From: Saccoglossus kowalevskii | Taxonomy: Eukaryota; Hemichordata; Enteropneusta; Harrimaniidae | Reading direction: 5' to 3' | Assembly (NCBI RefSeq): GCF_000003605.2 | Contig: NW_003149765.1 | Location: forward strand, 1,075,234 to 1,113,333 | DNA length: 38,100 nt | Part shown: positions 1 to 11,338 of the stretch, piece by piece | How positions within the stretch are numbered: position 1 is the stretch's first letter | How the letters are laid out: each line of letters starts with the position of its first letter | The notes under the pieces: model-generated | What the model was told of the DNA's origin: nothing | Seen by the model: only the letters and a program-made list of their open reading frames with translations | Databases searched by the model: none | Translations under genes and position numbers: made by a program

Positions 1-1954
1 ACATCCAAAATAGTGACAGTACACACGGAACCTATATACCAAAATGTTGGGCAAGGCATTTACTGCATGAAAAAAAATACAGGATTTTTGAAAAAAAATT
101 GAGAAAAACACAATCACAAATCATTTTAGAGAAAGTAAAGCGTCACAAGTATGACATCAGCTTATTCTAAAATACTGTGCAAGTGAAAAAAGAGCCATAA
201 CTTACCTTAAATCTTGTCGTTTGTTGTGGTTGAACCACCAAAATGTGGGTCAGAACATGTGCTTTCCATCTAAATCACCTGAGCGTGCTCAAAACCAAAA
301 TATAGCAAGTACGCATGTATTTAACCTATTGACCCAGAAAAAGTTAGGACAGCTCATTATCTGCCTCATGCATATTTATGAGGGAAAAAAGGCCATTACA
401 GGCTAATTCCCGATGGGGCAGTTGCCAGAGCTGATGGAGTATGGACGGTGTCAACGCAATGAACACAAATTGTCGTCGACAGTTAGCCCATGTATGTGTA
501 ATTATTAGACACCAATACGTGGATGATGCAGATTAGTAAATTATCGGGCTTTTAAGCTATTCAACTGAAAGTATTTGGAAGTATTTTTTCAACTGTTGAA
601 ACAGGTGGCCATGCGTTATTGTACCAGCAATGCCGTTTCTTTAATAGTAGTAGATTGGGCTAAATAATTCAATGTTATACACCATCACGTAATTGAACAT
701 GTCAATAAATGGTATACATTGATACTATATGAAATGAAAATACACATGAAATTGAAAAGGTAATATAATTTGCCGTGATAAAATTTATATTTTACGATAA
801 AATGTGTCAACTTGTGAACAGTTTCCTGTAGGTAAATAATATATTGAGGTATTTTTTATATATGCAAGTCGTTGACAAAATAAGCAGCGAACCATGTAAG
901 TATTTTGTTAGCATTAGTTACATTAAATATAGTTCACAATTAGCTAAGAAAACTCACACGAAGAACAGTTAAATTGAACAAATCATAAAAAGATGCGCCT
1001 CCGCTTTTTTAATCGTTTAAGAGGTCAAACGCCGGGATTAACTCCTGAAAAAGCATTGTTCAAGCAGTAGTGATTATTTCCGTCTACATGTGATAACCAT
1101 AACTTTGTTGGTTTTTACAAGGGTAAAAGGTCAACACTTATTGAAAATAATAATTGCAAAGAAAACACCAAAACAACGATTACTTCATGCGAGAAAACCT
1201 TTCATACCAAAAATACCAAGGCGACGCAACTCTTTAAGTCAACATGAGAACAAAAAAAAAACCATTAAAATCAATGGAAATGGAATATTATCACAATATA
1301 TATAAGAAGAGTCTGTATTTGTTTTAAAAGACAACAGTTTTATGTCTATCAAATCTCCTAGCTGATGTGTATGAACTGCGCCGACTTGAGATTATTAAAG
1401 TGAACCTTTAAATTGAATGTTCTCCTGTCTGATTGGAAGTCAAATCCTCCATTGGTCCGTACTGGTTCGCCAAATTTTTCAACGGATTTTGTTTTGTGTA
1501 TATTGATAGAATATATATATATTATAGTTGAATCACAAATTTTGGTGTTACATATGTGGATTACTTTTAATCGATCTTCGGCAGGCATACCTCTGAGTTC
1601 CCCGCAGTTCCCACAATTACACGAAACGAAATTTGACCGATTAATAGAACAAACAAAATATACTGACCCGAAATGATGTTACCGTGACACTATGGGTGTA
1701 TATACGCAAAGGTGTGGCGCCTGAGTACTTGTGTACAGGTGGAATCAGACGGTTCAAGGACAGTACACACGGCTGACTGGCATATTACGATTTGCATTAT
1801 TAGGTGCTGGTACTAGATTGTTTGAGCATTAAATAATAAAGGTTGCCATAGATACAAATTGAACGCGAGTTCTAGAATTACTGGTGTGTGTGTGTGAACC
1901 GGTGTGTGTTCAGGAACCGTGCGGCGTTTTCCCTTTTGAATTATGAAGCAGATG
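1..1954. other. Intergenic, no gene recognised
   Basis: A+T-rich sequence with frequent stops in all frames. Small features only: an AT run near 1510-1525 and GT-rich sequence near 1885-1910. No exon with protein-family similarity or a convincing splice pair was seen. Confidence 0.5.
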
Positions 1955-2194
1955 GTGCGTTTTGAAAAGAAAAAAAACACGTGATCGGGGTTGAGATTGA
2001 AATGGGTGAGGAAAGCGTGAGTGTAAGTAGCGTTTTGACTACCTAAATTATTAAGTTGTAGTCGACCGTTTATGTATTGATCACAGATGTCGCTACGGTT
2101 AATTGAGTTGTGAAAAGTGACGTATCCTGTGCTCTAAAATAGACCAGTATATACTCAAAGTTGAAAAAAATGTTGATCTGGTTGACTTGGATCC

Positions 2195-3534
2195 GATCTG
2201 ATTAAAATCTGATGTAGTGTACGGGCTTTAATTATTTTGGCTATAAACTTATTTTATTTTATTTTTTATTACTTTTGTTATTAATGCCTTTGTATTTTAT
2301 TATTTTACTTTGATTTTGTGATTTTTTTTTAATTTCCGCCCTACCTACATCTGACCCGACGCCTATGTAACGAGATTTCAACGAGACCCACTATCTACGA
2401 TTTTAGTCAACGAATCACAGACCTCCTTCTATAGCGCACATGATGACGTCACCGGGCAGAGTGGCAAACACACTCAAATAAAAAGACGGACTATACCGAC
2501 GTTAGCGACCGAGAATAACACGGCTTTTCGGTAAGTTTAGTTAATTAACGTTAAATGCAACGAAAGTCATTTTTATGTTAATATTGTGGCTCGAATGGTT
2601 CGAGTTTAGATCGTTATTTTGCGTAGTTATTCTGGGAGTGGCGATTTTGTTTCCACCGGTTCGACCGAACACCAGTGTCTTTTTCCAGTCGCTTGCCCTG
2701 GAGACAGGTGATGTTTTGTTGACGATCTGGCCAAAATCGTCTACGTAGCTGTAAATATTCATCGAAATTATCAACATTTTGTACATTATACAACAACTCT
2801 TTATTAAAGTAATTGAGCTGATTTGAATTGGAATAAAATATTTTTTTATTTGGAACACATCGCAATTGATCAGGAAATATTTTTATGCTCCAATTTCCTG
2901 CGTTGATGCCGTGGGCCGGTGACCGTTATACAATTTAAAATCAGTTTGCATTGTTTACTATAGCTGTTTACAGTGTTCTAATCATTACGATTTACTCACT
3001 TATATTTTGCTTCCATTCTAGATAATTATGCTCAGTGTTTGATGTAAAATTGAAGCGATGACTGAATGAACGAACCTTGGCTGGCGAAGATGTATCTGGA
3101 AGTGTACACATTTGTTGGAAGTGAAAAAAATATTCAATGTAGTGACAAAAATTGTAAAACGCTGTGGAATTTCTTTTGTAAATAAAAATATACTAGCAAT
3201 TTTCTATTAATGGTTTATTCAAGTGGGCAAAATATAATGTACAGAAAGATTGCCCGTAGAATATCGCTACACTGAAAAGTAAGCAACCGACAGCCTGTAT
3301 AAAAGGGGGGCTGTGATTGGCTGTTACTTACGCGAGATTTGAACGGAACTTACATAGGCGTCGGATCAGATGTAGGTAGGGCGGAATTAAAAAAAAAAAA
3401 AAAAAATCAAAATAAAAGTAAAATAATAATAAAATAAAATGGAATTAATAACAAAGGGAATAAAAAATTAAATTAAAATAAGTTTATAGCCAAAATAATT
3501 AAAGCCCGTACACTACATCAGATTTTAATCAGAT
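2195..3534. mobile_element. 1.34-kb element with inverted repeats of about 180 bp and a 12-13 bp target duplication
   Basis: The left arm (2196-2370) and right arm (3350-3534) are inverted copies: both begin ATCTGATTAAAATCTGATGT from the outside and share the inner words CCGCCCTACCTACATCTGA and CGACGCCTATGTAA, separated by A/T-rich sequence that varies in length. The flanks carry TTGACTTGGATCC at 2182-2194 and 3534-3546, a 12-13 bp direct repeat. The paralogous copy at 9191 lacks the insertion. The roughly 980-bp core has no transposase-like ORF, so it is non-autonomous. Long inverted repeats recall Mutator-like or foldback elements, but those usually duplicate 8-11 bp. The superfamily is unassigned. 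Confidence 0.82.
2443..3200 (+). other. Promoter-like segment plus donor/acceptor pair and poly(A) signal inside the inverted-repeat element
   Basis: In order: TGATGACGTCA (CRE core near 2443), a short CpG-bearing stretch ending CGGCTTTTCG, a consensus donor GTAAGT at 2531, an acceptor TTGCTTCCATTCTAG ending 3021, an ATG-poor second exon with no long frame, and AATAAA at 3181-3186. This reads like a two-exon non-coding transcript. The intron has no clear snoRNA boxes. It could be captured host sequence or the element's own transcript. Prediction only. Confidence 0.3.
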
Positions 3535-3546
3535 TGACTTGGATCC

Positions 3547-3930
3547 TTTTGAGGAAAAATGTTTCCGTAAATATAGCATATTCTATGGCAGTTATCGTGA
3601 CAAAAACACCGAGCATAGCTGCAAGCGTCAATTTTGTTCCACGTGACGTCAGTGTAATCTTCGAGCCCATCTTAGAAAGTATGCTCAGCCATTGATTCTG
3701 CACAGATTGCTAGAAGGTCTACATAAAAATGAGTCCCTATCTTCCTACTGAAAAGTCCTTATAGCGTTCCATGCTGCAATATTGGAGCGTTTAGGTTACG
3801 AACGGAATTAAGTCCAGTGTAAAATTTGTGGAATTGTTCATTGAGGTTTTTTCGGGCTGACAGAGACCTTATTCTTTGATCACATCATCTCGCGTCACCT
3901 TTTTCAGAGTCATTGGTATCTAATGGATTC
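3547..3930 (+). pseudogene. Decayed copy of the membrane-protein-like exon (unit A1)
   Basis: Nearly identical to the 9212 exon over the part encoding KIAYSMAVIVTKTPSIA, then diverging. In-frame TGA appears shortly after PILESML (near 3680), and further homology (for example CTATCTTCCTA and TGCAATATTGGA) continues in shifted frames. Flanking non-coding sequence is also homologous, so this is a duplicated genomic segment and not a processed copy. Its upstream side is broken by the inverted-repeat element ending at 3534. Confidence 0.4.
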
Positions 3931-4954
3931 CATGCCGTGTTCAGCCCAGTTTTATGTTTATTGATGGCTGTGAATTTTTAAAATAATCCTTCCATAGCCG
4001 TCTTCTGGATATGATGTGTATTTACAAAACGTGTAGTACTATCCCCCAATTAGATCAGATGTGTAGGTGAATTTAATCAAAAAAAAGATTTTAATTTTTA
4101 AAAGTTTTTAATTTTTTTTTAATATTCATTCAATATATTATTTTAATATATCATTTAATTGCTAGTATTTTTTTTAATATTTTAGCAATTCCAAAATCCC
4201 GTAATGTAGTAAAAATAGTAGGTATAAAACAAAAAGGGGGAAAAATAATATAAGAATGAAAATATAGTAAATAAATTATTGAAATACTGTTATATATGTA
4301 TATAATTGTAGTAAGTAGTCATTGGTAATTATTCAATGTAACCTTTGTCAACTAAATATTCAGTGGAATATTTTCTAAACATTACATTTATCGGTACTAG
4401 CAGCTTTGTTCAACTTTCAGCTTGGAGATATTTTGGAATGTCAAAAACTGAGCTACCAACCTGTAGTAGAAATTAAATATATTTACATGAAGTTAGAGGG
4501 TTTGTATTATAGCCCGTGGATACCCCAAATGAAAGGGAATTGTATACACAATTAAGGTCAACTAAGATTAACATCAATATAAGTGTTCAACATTATAAAA
4601 ATCTATATTCGTCAGATTAATTTGCAACTTGGTAAATATGAAAGGCAACGAAACAGTTCTCAAGTAGCCTAGCAACGCGACATAACAATGACTAAGATGA
4701 ATGGTGGACTCGCCATGGTGTATTTATCGTGCTTTCCATGAGATCAAACTGGGAGGTGGTCTGTAATTATACCTTATCCAACTCTTAGCTCTGTAGGCTG
4801 AAGGTTTAGAATCCGGTGATTTTATAATCAAAAAGAATCTATAGTCGGAGGGTTCCACAGTCGGAGGAAGGTTCTGTAGTCAGAGGTTTCAATTGCCTGA
4901 GTGTACATTAATTAAGTGTAATTGTGATCCAGACATGACTCATAATGTGACGTG

Positions 4955-5266
4955 ACTTAACAATTCCTCTGGCACAATATCTCAAATACAGCTTTGTTAT
5001 TAGACAGCAGCACCTACTTAGTCATTGACTTTTTTTTAATACCTATTATGTGTTCATTGGGTTCTTGTTTTTATATTCAGTTTATAGTTTTTTGTTGGTG
5101 TTTCATTTTACTTTATTATATATTTCCGTTACTAGCTTCAATTTAGTCTGTTTTTGGTTGTCTTTAAACTATTAGCCATTGTAATTGATTAATTTTTATC
5201 TGTAATTTTTTGTTGTTGTTGTAACCTTGAACCTCCTTCAGTAGGTTGTTATGAGTTAATAAAAAA
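4955..5266 (+). mobile_element. 5'-truncated retroposon with A-tail, flanked by 11-bp target duplication
   Basis: AATGTGACGTG occurs at 4944-4954 and again at 5267-5277, immediately after a terminal GTTAATAAAAAAA tail; the outer flanks differ. The 312-bp body has no ORF. It ends with a short hairpin (AACCT..AGGTT, about 5229-5248) just upstream of the tail, as seen at the 3' ends of several LINE families whose reverse transcriptase recognises a 3' stem-loop. It is most likely the 3' UTR of a truncated LINE. Clade not identified. Confidence 0.65.
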
Positions 5267-5279
5267 AATGTGACGTGTA

Positions 5280-8200
5280 TTTGTACGTTTCGGTTTAACA
5301 CTATCATATTTATGTTTCAATGTACATAGAATGACGCGCCAATTTGAATAATTTTAATCATAATCTTATATGAACATATACTAACAGCCGTAACTGAGTG
5401 AGAAAGATGGATATTAATTTCATCGTAATTCGTCGTAAAAACGTTCAGAGGACAAATTGGGGTCTAGTGAGGACTCGCCTGGCGGGAATTCGACTTTACT
5501 TTTTAAATAGCCGTCACATGTATACGGTCAGCATTTTGAAATGCCGACATTTGTATTAACACAAAGGCACTGTCGTTAAGAAAGGACTCACCTGTAAAGA
5601 ATTTAAAATTTGACATTTAGCTAAGCTCTAAGCTCAGAGAAGCGTGACACTAACAAGTGTGCTAACACTTACAACTGCTGCGATTACTAATTTGCATATG
5701 ACAACAACTGTGGCTAATTCTACATAGAAACAAAAGTGTGAAGTTACATAATTAAACAAGCGGCGCCAACAATTGGTCACGTGACTGGATATGGTATATA
5801 AATTAAATTCTCGTCGAATACAGCCTTGGAGTTCTCAGACGAACGTCTCCGATTAGATTGTTTTAGATGGGCCGTATTTTGAATAATTTATATTTTATTT
5901 GTTATAAAGTTGTAATACTTTAATGTTAATTTTAGTATGATTATTTCTATAGATCACCGATTAATGAAAGGGGTGTTTTTGCCTCACACTGCCAATAGTA
6001 TTGATGTGTTCTGTTTCTATAGATACATGGGGTTACAGGTAATTGTTATTTGTTAATGATTGTTTCTATTTATTGGTAATGTTTGACTCACTGACGTCAG
6101 TGTGTTTATGTGTACATGTACACTCTTACTGATACCATATATTGTTACTTATATAGTAAAATTACATCTCCGGTTATTGTTTTAGAGGTCTGCCCTCTCG
6201 CCCCAGGGCGCGAATCGATTCTTTTCTGCAATCATATCATAATCACATAACGTTTGAGGTTTCGAACGAAATTTCTCAAAAAAGGGGGAATCTTTGCATG
6301 AATAAACACCATAGGTAATTCAGAATTTGCAATGAAACAAATATCATAGGCGATACAATCCAGGCTTCCCGGTTTGCTAAACTCTTGAAAACAATATACA
6401 GCTAGTCTGGTTTGTGTAAATACATTTTTAATAGAAACATGAATATGCTTTTTAGATATTATGACATTAGAGCTAATGTGTGTGTGAAATATATGAACCC
6501 GGGTCTCAGGTTTAAATAAATCACGGTATTCCAATGAGGTACTGCATAGTTTGCCTACCTATTTATATCAAAACTTGCGCCATTCCATTGTGAAACGTGC
6601 AATCTTATCAGTGAAATCATATAAGTATATATACTATTTCATTACTTTCCCTATTTTCTACCATAATGTACTCTGAATATAAACAAACAGCATTGTAAGA
6701 TTCGATGTAAAGAAAGTAATATATTAGAAAAAACATAAGTGTTAATTTGAAACATCACAATATGTTGTTTTTTTCGTTTATACCTTTTATTTTTCAATTA
6801 CCAAGTATAATTTTGTTATTGAATTTGAATTACCAATCTATACAATATTTGGTCTAAATTACAAATGATTTGAAACTTTGATTTATAATATACATCTGAT
6901 TTATATCCTGAATCACCAGCAGTGACAACCATATGAATGAAACTAATATCAAATAATGTCAAATAAGGCACATCACACATATACAGACTGGCACTAGAAA
7001 CGGGATTCGAACTGGAAGTACTTGTAGAGGTTTGTAGATTTAAAACACATTCACAGCGAAGTTGTGTAGATCAGAGATGGGAAGGAGGAGGGGGAAAATG
7101 AAGTCATCATACATTCATTGAACATGTTTTCATTAACAAGGTAGGAACACGAGGAAAACCGAGTAAAAAAATGTTTGGTTAGGACATTCTTTAAACATTA
7201 CTAAGCAACAACCTAAACATTATCTAAAATGTTAGATAATATAAGCGAGTACGGTTACGTAGTGTATATGCCGTATCAATATTAGTCTGAAGGGATACAT
7301 GGCGGCCTATTTCGTTATTGTACTTTTTTTAGATATTAGAAACATCGGTTTTTAACACTTTCAGTCACGGCAACTAAATGTGAATTGTACAGTGCGTTTG
7401 TGGTGTTGTAGACTAGACAACGTCTAGTTTTTTTTCTTTATCTGTGCCTTTGTTTTCTAGCTACGATGAAATAATTACAGAGATGCTATATTAAACACAA
7501 GTTCTAATCAGGGTTATATTCTTCACTAAATAACACATATTACGCATTTACTGACAGTGACATAGATTTTGCGACAGTTACTTCAAAGGTTAGTTGGTAT
7601 CAACACAGCAGAACACAAATGCCGACATTTTAATTAGTAGAAAACGGTGTTCAATATAAAATCGTCGTTTGATATTTGACTTGCAGTACTTGTTTTTTTT
7701 TTTCATTGCTGTTGAAGTGTCAAGACCCTGTGGAGATTTCCAAAATCCTTTTGAAATTGTACCAGCTTTTCTAAGTTCCTAAGATATTCGCCATTTTCTT
7801 TTAGAAGTTTATTACACAGAAATTTGGCGTTTATGGGAAAACGTTGTCAATTCGCAAGCGATTAGGACGTAAATTTGAATTATCTGACAGTGTGGCAAGG
7901 AGCATATGGAGGGAATGTGTATGAATTACCTAAGTAACAGGAAGGAAAACAAATGCGCCTTGTATCTTTGAATATTATGAGTTTACTAAGTTATATAGTT
8001 GTTCCATACCAAATAAATAGCTGGAAGAGGTACGTTATGTCAATGGATTGGGTGTGATTTATTGGGTGTTTGGCTCGCACTAAGAAAAGAAAATTCATCG
8101 TCATGAAAAATCTTTAGTAAATATCGGACTCAAACTACAAAAATGTGTTATTGAAGTGTTGTTACAGTTTTAAATCAGATGCTATACACATCATTCCAAA

Positions 8201-8939
8201 CACAGAAAATATAATCGATTCGTAAAAGTATTCTGCAATCATCATCAAGTGCAACTACTTTGATGCCCATTTAATCCACAATATTTTAATTGTTATAGTT
8301 TTAGGTATCAAGTCCAGCATGGAATATTCGACTATTTGACAGTATCATCTGGTTATTGTCTAAGGGGATTTATTTTGACATAAATCTAGAAATTTCCAAG
8401 GATATATTCATAATGAGATCTTCGAATGTAAATGGTCACCTATGTAGATGTCTCAGAGAGAAAACGGTAACGGATACCGGCTTCTCCTATTCGCTGGGAT
8501 GTATTCGAAGATAACTAATAAATAACAACATTTCCCAACTCTTTGGATGTTAAGCCTGAGCTCCTCGCTGCTTCCACAATATTGAACAATGGCGCTGTAG
8601 CAGTGTTGCGTGTCCCAATTACTGATGCGAAATTCTATTGTTTTCTTATATGGAGTGAGAACGATTCGTGGACAACACACACAACTTCCTGCCATATCAT
8701 GATTTTCATTTGTAAAATGTTTTTTCACTCGCTTGTTTCACTAATAATCAATTTGTGTTTCCATGGCTACACTCGGCTTTGGAAACGAGTAGTTGAAAAT
8801 GTTGTGACCTCATTGCAAGCTATCATTACGATTTCCCGAGAAGAAGTCGTGCTTTCGTGTACTAACCATGGGGGGTAGGGTGACCTATAAATATACAGTA
8901 TGAAACCAGGGGGCTGCCTGTGTGGCCAACGACGAATAA
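5280..8939. other. Intergenic, no gene recognised
   Basis: Mostly A+T-rich. The longest frames (6534-6232 minus, 8543-8878 plus, 8728-8453 minus) lack recognisable motifs and bounded splice sites. Apart from the promoter-like cluster near 5780 I see nothing supportable. Confidence 0.45.
5777..5830 (+). promoter_or_regulatory. Promoter-like cluster (E-box and TATA box)
   Basis: A palindromic TCACGTGA at 5777-5784 is followed 10 nt later by TATATAAA (5795-5802), then a plausible initiation region with CAGCC and TTCTCAGACG motifs. No coding exon follows within several hundred bases. It may be a promoter of an unrecognised gene or part of a solo LTR; I found no paired LTR or terminal duplication. 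Confidence 0.25.
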
Positions 8940-9830
8940 GCAGGACATGTTATCAGAAAAAAACGCGATCTGGTTTCTGTTTGGTTGTTATGGAAACGTG
9001 AATGAAAAGAATGACTGCCATTAATTACCATAGTTTTTTGAAATATTCTGTGCTTTGTAGGTATCCGTTGGAACATATATTTTGTCGAAACCCGATTACC
9101 GTTACGGAGAGTTGTGTCGTGAAAAGAGTCGTGTTATCTAAACAATATGCCAGTATATACTCACTTTAAGTTGAGAAAACTGCTGATCTGTTTGACCTGG
9201 ATCCTTTTTAGGGAGAAACTTTCCGTAAAAATAGCATATTCTATGGCAGTTATCGTGACAAAAACACCGAGTATAGCTGTACAAACACATTTTCTTTCGA
9301 ATGACGTCGGCAAAATGTATGCGCCCATCCTAGACTGCCTGTGGATCTGTGGCGGATTGTCGGGAAAATGTACCACTATCTTCCTAATAAAAAGTCTTCA
9401 GACTCATGCTGTAATATTGGACCCTTTAACGGAAAGAAATATACAATATGTCTCTCCACTGATAATCATAATTGCTAATTCCGGCAATTTCGGGCTGACC
9501 TCGGCATTTGCTTGTGATATCATTGTTCAGGTGATGCTTTTTTTAATCAATCGGTTCATCTCGTAATTTTTGTTTTGGTCTATTTTTGTGTTTATTTAAT
9601 GGTGTGTCCATTGCTATTTTTGTGTATTTTTGTTACATGTCACTTTTTAATGACAATTGCTACCGTGCAGAAATATATCACTTAGTTGATATGAATAAAT
9701 CAACGTTTGTGAAAATTTTATGAAAATCGATATTTGAAAGATTCATTTCTGGTTCGGAGGGTATGAAAGGCAGCGAAACTGTTTCTAAGGTTGTAACCTA
9801 GCAACGCCACTTAACAATGGCTGACCTAAA
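8940..9830 (+). repeat. Duplicated unit A, copy A2 (uninterrupted)
   Basis: Second copy of the unit described at 1955-4705, in the same orientation about 5.6-7 kb downstream. It preserves the paralogous unoccupied target site TTTGACCTGGATCCTTTTT at 9191-9209, which lets the insertion in A1 be delimited. Homology includes sequence outside the exon-like core, which argues for segmental duplication. Confidence 0.55.
9212..9530 (+). CDS. Membrane-protein-like exon, open copy (unit A2); resemblance to SLC29/ENT transporters is tentative
   Basis: 319 nt between acceptor CCTTTTTAG (AG at 9210-9211) and a CAG/GTGATG donor at 9530/9531, entering in phase 2 and leaving in phase 0. The frame is open for about 106 codons and rich in hydrophobic runs (for example AYSMAVIVTKTPSIAV and YVSPLIIIIANSGNF). 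The order of a P-I-rich helix, a G-x-x-GK-x-T-x-x-F stretch and a later hydrophobic N-G/F helix loosely recalls helices 7-9 of equilibrative nucleoside transporters, but identity is low and I would not name it. No matching upstream or downstream exon was found. A related, decayed copy lies at 3547-3930. Confidence 0.25.
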
Positions 9831-10114
9831 TCACGACTGAGCTGAATGGTTGTAGATAAGAATCACTATGGTGAATTTGTAAATATTTACCTTTATGTGC
9901 CAAAACCATGGAAGAGCTTTGTGATGTCATCATTTGGCGATATCACAAATATTGACAGTTAAAAAAATTCACTCGGATGAACAAAATGTGAAATAAAATA
10001 GGTCACTAGCGATTGCTCAATTATCTGTTATATAGATTATATTTATCTTCAACATTTATGCTTCGGGTTTGTTTGTTCGTTATCAACGTATTTACTATTA
10101 CAATATTTGAAAGG

Positions 10115-10245
10115 TTAAAGGGCGGTGGTCGTCGCGCCAAGCATGTGCGATATTTGTGTTGATGAAAATTGATATTCCCACAGTTCAAAGCGCTCTTCTA
10201 ATGGAAATTTCAAGTACTAGTATTGACTTGGGCGCGACGTGCACT
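10115..10245. repeat. G+C-rich inverted-repeat relic related to the 13317 MITE
   Basis: TTAAAGGGCGGTGGTCGTCG at 10115 parallels the terminus TTAAAGCGAGAGGGTCGTCG of the element in ATP23 intron 2. An inverted partner, CTTGGGCGCGACGTGCAC at about 10228, pairs with GTCGTCGCGCCAAG. The right terminus and target duplication are not clear, so this is a degraded copy. Confidence 0.35.
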
Positions 10246-11149
10246 AATTGACGCGGGTGAATCCTTGATACCTTCCAATCGCCTGACAAATTATTTAATT
10301 AAAGCTTGGTAATGTCTCAGTGTGTACTGGTTGATTTGCGCAACAGTCAAAGTCGCCATCTTTGTTTATACGAGTCCCATATCTAGCGCATGGATAGCGT
10401 GACGGCCACCTGCCTTTAACTGTATGATACTGTTTCTTTATATCAATACAGGTAGAATTTAAGGATTCTTTCGGTAAAAAACTGTAAGTCACACAATGCA
10501 GTGTAATTGCGATAGATGCAAGTCTAAACGTATGGAGCCGGGAACAGTCACTGGTGGGTCTGTATACAATCAACACAGAGACACTTGTTAAATTTGGTGA
10601 CCAGTTTAGTATGATAGAAAGAATATATAGTCTTCAAATAATCGCAATAGACAGAGTGGGGGGTCAAGGATAAATATATACGTAATTCCGGGGTCCTAAT
10701 TAGCAAGGTGTATAATAATACTACTAAATAATTAAATAGTGTAGACATTCAACTACAGTATGTACCAAGTTGTAGATATTCAATTATTAGCTGGGTTTTA
10801 TTTTCGCTCATTTCGCTAATAGCTGAATGTTTTAAGTTAAAACACAGTTAACAATAGAAGGCATTGTTTCCTTCACAAACCAGTGAATTCAAATCCACTA
10901 TCTAATTATGCAAATTACCTTATTGACATTATCTGATTTGTACCAAAATCTAATCAAGTTGATAGTTACACTCAGGTGCTTGAGATATTGGTAGAAAAAG
11001 ATTTGACACACACATACAGACACTTAGAGAGATAGAGAGACAGACATTGTATGACATTGAAACCAAAAAACAATGATAGTATTGCAAATTGCCTGAGATA
11101 AGAATTCAATTAATAATTTTATAAAATATTTTAATAATCATTCCATTGC

Positions 11150-11338
11150 TTATAGTTCATAACGATATCGTTCCCTCCAGGCAGCCTTTGCATCAGATTT
11201 ACTGCGGGGAATTTTGTGAAAAGGTTCAAGATCATTAAAACATGTGTCGAATACTTCATCTACTGCTTGTTTTACTAGTTTCTCTGAAGTGTCACGAACA
11301 GCAAGAACAGATCGAATCGCTCGGTCCTTAACACATGT
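11150..11338 (-). CDS. ATP23: ATP23 coding exon 6, stop codon and 3' end
   Basis: 189 nt including TAA at 11152-11150. Encodes [20 protein letters not shown] and then, near the end, [17 protein letters not shown]. Acceptor CAATTTTCAG. ATTAAA at 11135-11130 on the minus strand, 15 nt beyond the stop, could serve as a variant poly(A) signal. The terminal residues RYRYEL resemble the tyrosine-rich tail of other ATP23 proteins. Confidence 0.96.
   Translation of the reverse strand, partial: TCVKDRAIRSVLAVRDTSEKLVKQAVDEVFDTCFNDLEPFHKIPRSKSDAKAAWRERYRYEL

Larger units (their letters stand above)
1955..4705 (+). repeat. Duplicated unit A, copy A1 (interrupted)
   Basis: Aligns by eye with 8940-9830. 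Shared stretches include CCAGTATATACTCA (2150 and 9150), GATCTG-TTGAC-TGGATCC (2176 and 9184), the exon-like core (3550 and 9210), TATTGGA (3780 and 9415), TTTCGGGCTGAC (3850 and 9488), and TATGAAAGGC..CGAAAC..CCTAGCAACGC (4637 and 9760). The insertion at about 2195-3534 and extra sequence near 3960-4600 account for the greater length. No complete gene is visible. Confidence 0.55.

Noticed and set aside
5640-5990. Solo LTR containing the E-box/TATA cluster
   Set aside because: No second LTR, no paired TG/CA ends and no target duplication could be identified. Recorded only as a promoter-like cluster.
6995-7030. tRNA or tRNA-derived SINE (GTTCGAATCCCG on the minus strand)
   Set aside because: A B-box-like word exists, but there is no A-box, acceptor stem or anticodon arm.
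8453-8878. Overlapping frames of 91 and 111 codons on opposite strands
   Set aside because: No domain, no splice-bounded structure, and mutual overlap; consistent with chance open frames.
10295-10576. Minus-strand frames including MATLTVAQINQYTLRHYQAL with good ATG context
   Set aside because: Stops after 22 codons with no donor or homology. The AAGATGGCG context alone is insufficient.
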